A DNA stretch of 64,000 bases from Pseudomonadota bacterium (GTDB taxonomy: Bacteria > Pseudomonadota > Gammaproteobacteria > Competibacterales > Competibacteraceae), in the NCBI GenBank assembly GCA_022709365.1, contig JAKLIY010000014.1, positions 26,531 to 90,530 of the forward strand. The letters run 5' to 3'. This document shows positions 29,388-36,489 of the stretch, piece after piece. Under the pieces are notes generated by a model. The model searched no databases and had not been told where the DNA came from. It saw only the letters and a program-made list of their open reading frames with translations. Position 1 is the first letter of the stretch. Each line of letters opens with the position of its first letter. The translations under genes and the position numbers were made by a program.

Positions 29388-29596
29388 TAATCATTCCAAA
29401 CTGGGTAGGCAGTTACAACCACAAGTAGCCTGCTAATTACATCCGGTTCAACGATAATTTCCCAAGCTTGTTCTTTATACCGCGTCCCTATCACCCAGCG
29501 GCTTTCGACAATATTTTTTCGGTATGAACAAGCATGCTGCAACATTGCTCTTAAATCGACTTCATTAAACTGACGATCCTCCATGCGCTTGATCAA
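29387..29596 (-). CDS. DUF4258 domain protein (possible toxin partner)
   Basis: Short protein of at least 69 residues with the DUF4258 pattern RMEDRQFNEVDLRAMLQHA, then WVIGTRYKEQAWEIIVEPD and VVTAYPVW. The fold is RelE/BrnT-like in many members. The start is uncertain: TTG 29596 has no clear ribosome site, and the frame stays open upstream through WELEFTPHL, which looks like genuine family sequence, so a CTG near 29608 may be used. Coupled to the DUF2283 gene and placed between livM and livG. Confidence 0.7.
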   Translation of the reverse strand: MIKRMEDRQFNEVDLRAMLQHACSYRKNIVESRWVIGTRYKEQAWEIIVEPDVISRLLVVVTAYPVWND

Positions 29597-29662
29597 GTGT
29601 GGAGTGAATTCCAGTTCCCAATCCCACCATTCTGGCCACCTTTTTTCAAAACCGCCTCCGAA

Positions 29663-30622
29663 TTATCGGCCCCGCGCCGGCAACAATCCCTGGGGCCGAA
29701 CGATCATCATGATCATCATGACCAGGCCGAACACCAGCATCCGGGCGCTGGAAAATTCCCGGAACAGTTCCGGCAGGCCGATCACCAGAAATGACGCCAG
29801 CAGCACACCGGCCATATTGCCCGCTCCGCCGAGAATGACGATCATGAACAAGACGACCGATTCCCAGAAACTAAATGATTCCGGGGAAATAATCGTCATT
29901 TTGGCGGCGAATAAAGTCCCTGCCATTCCCGCCCAGGCCGCGCCCAAACCAAAAACCGCCAGCTTGTAATAAGCCGTGTTAACGCCGCTACCCTCCGCCG
30001 CGACCTCATCCTCGCGCAAATAATTCAGCGCCCGGCCAAACCGTGACTGCTTCAGGCGATAGAACAGGAAAATCGTCAGGGCAACGAAGCCCCAAATCAG
30101 GTAATAGAAATGCTGCGGCTGGCGAATCACGAAGCCAAATAGCTTAGGGCGGCTGATGCCAAAAATGCCGTTCGCGCCACCGGTAATACCAAAGACATCA
30201 TTCACCAGCGCAATGCGCACAATCTCGCCGACGCCGATGGTGACAATGAGCAGATAATCGCCGCGTAAATGTACAACGGGCCGCGCCACCGCCAGCGCAA
30301 ACAGGCCGGCCACTAATCCACTCAACGGTAAAGTCCACAGAATGGGAATCTGATAGCGGGTGTTCAAAATCGCCGCCGTATAAGCGCCCATGGCGTAAAA
30401 AGCGGCGTGACCCATATTAAACAATCCGGCCTCGCCCAAAATCAGGTTCAAACTCAGCGCCAGCAGTGCATACAGGCCAATGCTGTTGAGTACGTCCACA
30501 TGATAGGCATTCAGAAATAGCGGCGCGATAGTCATTAACACGGTGAACGCTACCACGAACGGCAGATCGAGACGGCCCATGATTTTATGGTGATATCCTG
30601 TTAAATATTCTATTTTTTTCAT
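29663..30622 (-). CDS. livM: Branched-chain amino acid ABC permease LivM
   Basis: Membrane subunit of 319 residues with about eight or nine hydrophobic helices and LivM-type blocks GLYALLALSLNLILGEAGLFNMGHAAFYA, LRGDYLLIVTIGVGEIVRI and ITGGANGIFG. It partners LivH. The reading frame is intact. Upstream, an AlbA_2-type gene separates it from livH; downstream, the DUF4258/DUF2283 pair separates it from livG. Confidence 0.94.
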   Translation of the reverse strand: MKKIEYLTGYHHKIMGRLDLPFVVAFTVLMTIAPLFLNAYHVDVLNSIGLYALLALSLNLILGEAGLFNMGHAAFYAMGAYTAAILNTRYQIPILWTLPLSGLVAGLFALAVARPVVHLRGDYLLIVTIGVGEIVRIALVNDVFGITGGANGIFGISRPKLFGFVIRQPQHFYYLIWGFVALTIFLFYRLKQSRFGRALNYLREDEVAAEGSGVNTAYYKLAVFGLGAAWAGMAGTLFAAKMTIISPESFSFWESVVLFMIVILGGAGNMAGVLLASFLVIGLPELFREFSSARMLVFGLVMMIMMIVRPQGLLPARGR

Positions 30623-30679
30623 GATTTGCTTTTGAGCGTTTCCCCGTCTGCATACACTAACAAACTGAACCCGCCAACA

Positions 30680-31882
30680 TCAAACATCCATTTTTAGCGC
30701 CTGCTTTGCCCAAATCCGCACTCGTAACTCTTCCCCCACCAACTCGAATTCCGGTTCCCGCCCGGACAGCAGGCGCGACAGGCGGATAATCAGCCGGGGA
30801 ATGCCGGTACCGATGGCGCTCATGTAGCCCAGTTGAGTCAGCAAGGTGGCCAACCGTCGATTACGTTCCGCATGGACCCCCAGTCGGATGTTGTCCAGCG
30901 TGATCGAATTGGGTAATCGCCCGGGACTCCGTACCTCCACGCGATCGGCAAACACGAACAGGCGGATTTGCGAACCGCTCAGACTGTAATCACGATGAGC
31001 AACGGCATTCACTACGGCTTCGCCCAAAGCCTTGCGGTCATATAATGGGAGATCTTCCCGCTGGAATCCCAGTTCCCGCGCCGGCTGGCGGATATTTCGC
31101 TCCAGGAACAGGCGGGCGTCAGTGATGACCTGCGGCAACCGTCCGGTGATCTCGCGCCGATCCAGAATATCGGCGTCTTCATCAAACCCGGCAAACGCCA
31201 CCGCGGACAGCCGACTCTGCGGCATGAACCGTTGCGGATCAGCGCCGAAGACCAACAAGCCAGCGACGGTCAACCGCCATTCACCATCGACGTTGTCGGC
31301 CAGTCGCAGGTTTCTCAGCAAGGCTTCCACCGATAATTGGCTTTGTTCAAGATGATCGGCCAGCGGTAAACCAAATTGGGCCTCGTGATAGGCCGCGAAC
31401 GCCTCCAGCGCTAAATCATGCAGCGTCGTCTCCCAAACCGGGCTTTCATCGTAGTGCAACTCGCCAGCCGCCTGGGCGATGCGCATTAATTCTCGACCCG
31501 TTGCGTCTTTCTTGTCTTGGCCGACCCGGAGGTAAAACCGGCCACCTGCCGTGCGATACGGCTTCAAGCGGTTCAGGGCCGGCATTACGGTCAGGGCGAC
31601 GATGTCGCGGTCTTCAACCGTGTGCTGCTCTAATACCGGGCTGATCGGTGGAATGCAGCGATCCCGGCAGAGATGGCTCAGTGTTTGGAAAACCTCGGCG
31701 CTGTTGGTTAAACCCACAATGGAACCGTTATCATCCACGCCGACATACAAACAGCCCCCCTCGCTGTTCGCAAAGGCGACGATCTCACCGGCGATACTTT
31801 CCAGATTTTCCAACTGGCGCTTAAATTCGCGGCACGGGCCTTCGCCTTGGGCAATGTCGGCCAATAGGTCATGCGTGTTCAT
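30680..31882 (-). CDS. AlbA_2/Schlafen-like ATP-binding protein
   Basis: Cytoplasmic protein of 400 residues. The N-terminal AlbA_2 domain (about 10-125) contains EFKRQLENLESIAGEIVAFAN and GGCLYVGVDDNGSIVG; the C-terminal half has a HATPase_c-type region with KALGEAVVNAVAHRDYSLSGSQIRLFVFADRVEV and GTGIPRLI. Such proteins are annotated as helix-turn-helix regulators or RNA/DNA-binding ATPases and are frequent in defence islands. It sits alone in the livH-livM junction, 30 bases after livH and 58 before livM. Function not known. Confidence 0.82.
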   Translation of the reverse strand: MNTHDLLADIAQGEGPCREFKRQLENLESIAGEIVAFANSEGGCLYVGVDDNGSIVGLTNSAEVFQTLSHLCRDRCIPPISPVLEQHTVEDRDIVALTVMPALNRLKPYRTAGGRFYLRVGQDKKDATGRELMRIAQAAGELHYDESPVWETTLHDLALEAFAAYHEAQFGLPLADHLEQSQLSVEALLRNLRLADNVDGEWRLTVAGLLVFGADPQRFMPQSRLSAVAFAGFDEDADILDRREITGRLPQVITDARLFLERNIRQPARELGFQREDLPLYDRKALGEAVVNAVAHRDYSLSGSQIRLFVFADRVEVRSPGRLPNSITLDNIRLGVHAERNRRLATLLTQLGYMSAIGTGIPRLIIRLSRLLSGREPEFELVGEELRVRIWAKQALKMDV

Positions 31883-31911
31883 TCAATCCTGCTCTTCCAT
31901 CACCGGCGCAT

Positions 31912-32817
31912 CTAAACCTTGTCCGCCACTCGTTCGCCCAATAATCCCGTAGGCCGAACAATGAGAATCAGAATCAGCACCAGAAAGGCAATAGCGTCTT
32001 TCCAGGCAATAGAGATGTACGCCGCGCCTAATGCCTCGATCACTCCGAGTAATAAACCGCCGACCATCGCGCCGGGAATGTTGCCGATGCCGCCGAGAAT
32101 CGCCGCAGTGAACGCCTTCATGCCGTAGACCCAGCCCATGGTGAAATTGATCTGGCCGTAATACAGCCCGACCATCAGGCCCGCGACGCCGCCCAGCGCC
32201 GGCCCTAGCAGAAACACCAGCAGGATCACCCGGTTTACATCAATACCCATCAACCGCGCCGCGCCCTGATCAATTGCCGCCGCGCGAATCGCCGTACCAA
32301 TTTTAGTCTTCTGAATAAACAGATACAGGGCGATCATGATCAGCACCGAAGCCAGCACAATGAGAACCCGCATCAATGGCAGGTACAGGCCGAACACATG
32401 CAGCGTCGCTGCCGGCAGGATGTCATCGGGGTAAACCTGAAAGCGTGCGCCGTAAATCAGCATCAGGGTGTTTTGCAGGAAAATCGACGCGCCTAATGCG
32501 GATACCACCGCCGACAATCGGGGCGATTCCCGCAACGGGCGATAGGCGGCCCGTTCCAGAATCGCCCCCAGCACCGCAACTAATCCCATGACCATGAGCA
32601 CCAGGACCAACACGCCCAGAGCAAATCCAAGTCGGTCGGTGAGCGCCAAAGAGGTCAGCAGGGTCAGGCCCAGATAAGCGCCGTAAGTGAATAAATCGCC
32701 ATGAGCGAAATTGATCAGCTTGAGTACGCCATAAACCATGGTGTAGCCCAGGGCAATCAAGGCATAAATGCCGCCCACCGCCAAGCCGTTAGTGAGTTGC
32801 TGGAAAAATTCTTCCAT
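31912..32817 (-). CDS. livH: Branched-chain amino acid ABC permease LivH
   Basis: Membrane subunit of 301 residues. ATG 32817 gives MEEFFQQLTNGLAVGGIYALIALGYTMVYGVLKLINFAHGD-type LivH sequence from its first residue; an upstream TTG would add 18 residues that do not look like family sequence. Conserved parts include NFAHGDLFTYGAY and GMKAFTAAILGGIGNIPGA. It is separated from livK by a palindromic repeat and from livM by the AlbA_2 gene. Confidence 0.94.
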   Translation of the reverse strand: MEEFFQQLTNGLAVGGIYALIALGYTMVYGVLKLINFAHGDLFTYGAYLGLTLLTSLALTDRLGFALGVLVLVLMVMGLVAVLGAILERAAYRPLRESPRLSAVVSALGASIFLQNTLMLIYGARFQVYPDDILPAATLHVFGLYLPLMRVLIVLASVLIMIALYLFIQKTKIGTAIRAAAIDQGAARLMGIDVNRVILLVFLLGPALGGVAGLMVGLYYGQINFTMGWVYGMKAFTAAILGGIGNIPGAMVGGLLLGVIEALGAAYISIAWKDAIAFLVLILILIVRPTGLLGERVADKV

Positions 32818-32925
32818 GAGAGGGTCGGAAAGCTTCAGATTGAAGGAAAAGAAATGCCGAGTTGCCGACAAATGCCCGCAGCCGTGAAATCGTTGATTTA
32901 GCGCTATTTTGCAACGAGACCTTCG

Positions 32926-32962
32926 GCCCCTCTCCCAGGGGTCGGCATGACCGGAGAGGGGC
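32926..32962. repeat. CCCTCTCC/GGAGAGGG palindromic repeat between livK and livH
   Basis: GCCCCTCTCC (32926-32935) and GGAGAGGGGC (32953-32962) are perfect ten-base arms around 17 bases. In a liv operon, a stem here could keep the receptor mRNA abundant relative to the permease mRNA, a common arrangement for ABC receptors; that role is inferred. Confidence 0.75.
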
Positions 32963-32972
32963 TGACCATGCC

Positions 32973-34103
32973 CTACAACTTCTGCATCACGAAGTTGCCT
33001 TCCGCATCGACCTTGTAAACCCGATACACCTCACCCTCGCGGTCGCCCTTGGCGTCAAAGGAGATGGGACCGCTCAGGCCGGAATAGCCCTTGAGGTTCT
33101 TATGCAGGTATTCAGCGACCTTGTCGCCGTCGACAGATTTAGCGCCCGCAATGCCGGCGGCCGCTACCCGGAAGCCATCACCGGCCAGCACCACCCAGAT
33201 CGACGCCGGGGCTTCGTGGTACTTCTTCTGGTAATCCGCCAGGAATGCCTTGGCCTCCGGGGTATCGAGATCTTGCGGTTGCGGCGGGCTGAGGAAATAA
33301 AAGCCTTCGGCGGCTTCCTTACCCGCACTCTTGACCAAATCCGGATTGTTGGTGGCGTCACCACCGATAAACGGCACCGGCCAACCCATGCTCCGCTTTT
33401 GCCGCAGCAACAAGCCCGCTTCGGGGTAGTAACCAGTGAACAGCACAACGTCCGGGTTAGCGCCCTTGAGCTTGGTCAGAATGGCGGTGTAATCGCGCTC
33501 GCCGGGCGTCAGGGCGTCAAAGAACACCACTTCCGCGCCCTGCTTTTTCAATAGCGCGTTGGCTTCGTCAGCCAAACCTTTGGCGTAGGAGGTGCTGTCA
33601 TGCAGGATGGCAATCTTCTTGAAACCCAGTTTCTCAATGGTCTGCGCCGCCATGCGGCCCTGCTCATCATCGCGGGGTGCGGTGCGGAAGAAATGCTTGA
33701 AGCCCTTTTCCGTCAAACGGATCGCGGTAGAGCCGTTGGCGATCTGCGGAATGCCGGCCTCGTCGTAAATGGTCTGGCTGGCTTCGGTCACGGAGGAGCC
33801 ATAAGTGCCGATCACGGCGACGACGCCTTTGGTGGTCAGGCGCTGGGCAGCCAGCGAGGCGGTGCGCGGATCGCCGCCGTCGTCCTCGGTCACGACCTCG
33901 ATCTTCCGGCCCAGCACGCCGCCCTTGGCGTTCTGCTGCTCGGCCAGCAGTTCGACGATCTTTTTCATGCCCTGCCCTTCACTGGCCCAGGAGCCGGTCA
34001 ACGGGGCCATCAGACCGATTTTCACCGGATCCGCCGCCTGGACCACACCGCCGCCCAGCGCCAGACCGACCGCGGCAACCAGCGTTAAAATTTGCTTTTT
34101 CAT
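32973..34103 (-). CDS. livK: Branched-chain amino acid ABC transporter substrate-binding protein (LivK/LivJ type)
   Basis: Periplasmic receptor of 376 residues with a signal peptide cleaved about GGGVVQAADP (residue 24). The type I periplasmic-binding fold is recognisable from VKIGLMAPLTGSWASEGQGMKK, VVAVIGTYGSSVTEASQTIYDE and VVLFTGYYPEAGLLLRQ. It is the first gene of the liv transcript, with AGGAC before its ATG. The ligand may be leucine, isoleucine, valine or another amino acid; the family is broad. Confidence 0.93.
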   Translation of the reverse strand: MKKQILTLVAAVGLALGGGVVQAADPVKIGLMAPLTGSWASEGQGMKKIVELLAEQQNAKGGVLGRKIEVVTEDDGGDPRTASLAAQRLTTKGVVAVIGTYGSSVTEASQTIYDEAGIPQIANGSTAIRLTEKGFKHFFRTAPRDDEQGRMAAQTIEKLGFKKIAILHDSTSYAKGLADEANALLKKQGAEVVFFDALTPGERDYTAILTKLKGANPDVVLFTGYYPEAGLLLRQKRSMGWPVPFIGGDATNNPDLVKSAGKEAAEGFYFLSPPQPQDLDTPEAKAFLADYQKKYHEAPASIWVVLAGDGFRVAAAGIAGAKSVDGDKVAEYLHKNLKGYSGLSGPISFDAKGDREGEVYRVYKVDAEGNFVMQKL

Positions 34104-34210
34104 CGATGTCCTCGTTCAAAAATTTTGGGTAATGCGTAACGATAGCAGCGAAATTGACAGCGTCAAACCCGCCTTGTTGGATAGCACTCCATTGAGTAAC
34201 CGTAGTAACC

Positions 34211-34293
34211 GTAGGTCGGGCAAAAGCGGAGCGTTGCCCGACGAGTTCCGGGGCACACCGGGTCATGTCGGGCACGTCCTGTGCCCGACCTAC
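34211..34293. repeat. GTAGG-ended double-hairpin palindromic repeat
   Basis: An 83-base element with perfect 12-base ends, GTAGGTCGGGCA (34211-34222) and TGCCCGACCTAC (34282-34293), enclosing two hairpins with GTCGGGCA/TGCCCGAC-type arms. It is organised like the repeat at 7905 but has a different core. Its right end overlaps the ttcA stop codon: the TAG read on the - strand is part of the repeat terminus. Confidence 0.85.
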
Positions 34294-35168
34294 TGGACTA
34301 CCGGCTCTTCTTCCTCATCCTGCTCAATCTCCTCATGCCCACCGGGCAACCAGCTCGGCGTCGGGCCGCCATTGCGCGTTCCCAGTCCGGTGAAATTGAA
34401 CAGTCCGGCATCGGCCAGGTGCGAAGGAGCCACGTTGCCCAGCGCGGCAAAAATAGTGTCCACCCGCCCCGGAAACTGCTTTTCCCATTGCTGCAACATC
34501 GCCTTAATCGCTTGGCGTTGCAGATTTTCCTGCGAGCCACACAGGTTGCAGGGAATGATCGGGAACTGGCGGGCTTCGGCGTAGGCGGCCAAATCGCGCT
34601 CCTTGCAGTAAGCCAGCGGACGGATCACTACATGTCGGCCATCGTCGCTCAACAGCTTGGGCGGCATGGCCTTGAGCTTGCCGCCGTGGAACAGATTCAG
34701 AAACAGCGTTTCCACAATATCGTCGCGGTGATGACCTAGGGCGATCTTGGTCATACCGTGTTCGGCGGCGAAGGTGTAAAGAATTCCGCGCCGCAGTCGT
34801 GAACACAGCCCACAGGTCGTTTTTCCCTCCGGGATCACCCGCTTGACGATGCGGTAGGTGTCCTGCTCGATGATATGAAAAGGGACGCCGACACCGCGCA
34901 GATAGTCCGGCAACACCTGTTCGGGAAAACCCGGCTGTTTCTGGTCGAGATTGACGGCGATCAGTTCAAAACGCACTGGCGCCCGTGCTTGCAGGTTGCG
35001 CAGAATATCGAGCAGGGCGAACGAATCCTTGCCGCCAGACAGGCAGACCATCACCCGGTCGCCATCCTCAATCATGTTGAAATCCTGAATGGCCCGGCCC
35101 ACGTTGCGCCGCAACCGCTTCTGAAGCTTATTAAAATTGCACTGCTGTTTCCTGACCGCCGCCGTCAT
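34290..35168 (-). CDS. ttcA: tRNA 2-thiocytidine synthetase TtcA
   Basis: Thiolates cytidine 32 of certain tRNAs using ATP and an iron-sulfur cluster. At 292 residues it has normal length. The PP-loop is SGGKDS at 44-49; the cluster cysteines are Cys119/Cys122 (CGLC) and Cys207/Cys210 (CNLC). The C-terminal tail [14 protein letters not shown] is acidic and its stop codon lies inside a palindromic repeat end, so the tail may have been remodelled. The first gene upstream of the liv operon, same strand but about 190 bases away. Confidence 0.97.
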   Translation of the reverse strand: MTAAVRKQQCNFNKLQKRLRRNVGRAIQDFNMIEDGDRVMVCLSGGKDSFALLDILRNLQARAPVRFELIAVNLDQKQPGFPEQVLPDYLRGVGVPFHIIEQDTYRIVKRVIPEGKTTCGLCSRLRRGILYTFAAEHGMTKIALGHHRDDIVETLFLNLFHGGKLKAMPPKLLSDDGRHVVIRPLAYCKERDLAAYAEARQFPIIPCNLCGSQENLQRQAIKAMLQQWEKQFPGRVDTIFAALGNVAPSHLADAGLFNFTGLGTRNGGPTPSWLPGGHEEIEQDEEEEPVVQ

Positions 35169-35303
35169 CGCTTGCTCTCCGGGAATCCTTTGCAGGGTTG
35201 GGAACTTTACCCGAAATCTGGCCCGGTTGCGTCAGGCTGATTCGCTTGCCGCCCGTGCGCTGGCGGACTAGACTGCTTTCATGACCACGGTGAACGCCGC
35301 GCG

Positions 35304-35334
35304 TTGGGAACCGGTCCGGTTCCAGACCTACAAT
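35304..35334 (+). promoter_or_regulatory. Candidate promoter with palindrome in a long spacer
   Basis: TTGGGA (35304-35309) and TACAAT (35329-35334) are separated by 19 bases, and the perfect palindrome GGAACCGG-T-CCGGTTCC (35307-35323) lies over the spacer. A 19-base spacer holding an inverted repeat is the layout of MerR-type promoters. The -10 is a 5/6 match. It would drive the DUF465 gene. Tentative. Confidence 0.35.
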
Positions 35335-35362
35335 CCCCGCCCTTTTTCGGAGAACCCTGCCT

Positions 35363-35569
35363 ATGGAGACGAATGACGTAGAACACTACAAGCGCCGGCT
35401 CGTCGAGCTGCGCATTGAGCATCGCGACCTGGATGATGTGATTGCCCGCCTGGTGAAAGACCCGCTGGTCGACGAACTCGAATTGAAGCGGCTTAAAAAA
35501 CGCAAGCTGATGATCAAGGATCAGATCACCCGCCTGGAAAGCAAGGTCATTCCCGATCTAAACGCCTAG
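35363..35569 (+). CDS. DUF465 (YdcH-family) small protein
   Basis: Short helical protein of 68 residues: MEx..VEHYKRRLVELRIEHRDLDDVIARL followed by ELELKRLKKRKLMIKDQITRLE. The basic KRLKKRKL block and coiled-coil pattern are typical of DUF465. The function of the family is unknown. AGAACC upstream is a weak ribosome site. It converges on the phasin-like gene across a hairpin terminator. Confidence 0.88.
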   Translation: METNDVEHYKRRLVELRIEHRDLDDVIARLVKDPLVDELELKRLKKRKLMIKDQITRLESKVIPDLNA

Positions 35570-35577
35570 CCGATCAG

Positions 35578-35620
35578 AAAAAAACAGAGCCGCCGGGCCT
35601 TGCGGCGTGCGGCGGCTCTG
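35578..35620 (-). terminator. Rho-independent terminator of the phasin-like gene
   Basis: CAGAGCCGCC (35585-35594) and GGCGGCTCTG (35611-35620) make a perfect ten-base stem. Read on the - strand it is followed at once by seven T (from AAAAAAA, 35578-35584). It lies 30 bases beyond the stop of the gene at 35651. Confidence 0.85.
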
Positions 35621-35650
35621 GAATCCAGAATCTACTGATCTGCAACGATT

Positions 35651-36283
35651 TTACAACGACTCACCGTATTTCCGGGCGTGGAGTTCCCGAGCTTGAGCAA
35701 CCCAGTCATCCCGGCGAATACGCCCGTTGAAATGGATCACCGCAGATTCCAGATGATCGATATCGGCGTCGGTCAAAATCGCAATCTGTCGATAGTAGTG
35801 AATGCCGGCAGCGTGCAACTTGCCTTCCAGCACCGGCCCAATACCACTGATCAATTTCAAATCATCCTTCTCCGCCGCCGCCGGCGCAGTCATGGCTGCC
35901 GCTTGTTGATCATGAGCCAGCGCCTTGATGTTCTCGTTGATTTCTTCCAGACGATGGGCAATGCCCCGCAAATCATCGCGGGTGGGCACACCCAGTCGCT
36001 TCAGCGCCCGCGACACCCGATCCTCAAAAATCTGTTCCAGATGATCGAGCGTATCGCTCGCCTTACCTCGGACGCCCTCAACCATCTCGCGGACTTCTTC
36101 CATACGCTCTTGCGCTTCATGGACCGTTTCCCCAGCCAGTTTCAGGGTCTGGTCGCGGAGTTTTTCACTCTCCTTGACCAATGAACCCATCAGCTTGCTG
36201 GTTTCATCCTGCGCCCGGTCCATCACCGCCTTGACCTGATCAGCCATAACTTCGGGAACGCTTTTACGGTTTTCTTCGCTCAT
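35651..36283 (-). CDS. Phasin-like protein fused to a helix-hairpin-helix domain
   Basis: Protein of 210 residues. Residues about 1-130 are amphipathic helix and coiled coil (SKLMGSLVKESEKLRDQTLKLAGETV), ending with VSRALKRLGVPTRDDLRGIAHRLEEIN, a segment characteristic of PhaF/PhaI polyhydroxyalkanoate granule-associated proteins. After an alanine-rich linker, residues about 140-210 form a helix-hairpin-helix-like domain: LKLISGIGPVLEGKLHAAGIHYYRQIA then WVAQARELHARKYG. A granule protein that may also contact nucleic acid or protein is suggested, as with PhaF. Single gene with its own terminator. Domain assignment is by eye. Confidence 0.68.
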   Translation of the reverse strand: MSEENRKSVPEVMADQVKAVMDRAQDETSKLMGSLVKESEKLRDQTLKLAGETVHEAQERMEEVREMVEGVRGKASDTLDHLEQIFEDRVSRALKRLGVPTRDDLRGIAHRLEEINENIKALAHDQQAAAMTAPAAAEKDDLKLISGIGPVLEGKLHAAGIHYYRQIAILTDADIDHLESAVIHFNGRIRRDDWVAQARELHARKYGESL

Positions 36284-36489
36284 GACGATGCTCCTTTGGG
36301 CGATTGCCCGGATTTTGTCCTAATATGGATCGTTAATTGTTATTAATCTAGCAGGCAAAACTAGTGCAAACACCCTAACAGCAACCCGGTCCGCGGCCCG
36401 GTGTGCTAAAGTAATTTATCCGCAGACGAGTCGATCCGGCCTCCGCCGGCAAAGCCTCCCCTCCACCCCTAAATCATACCGATCGCCCC

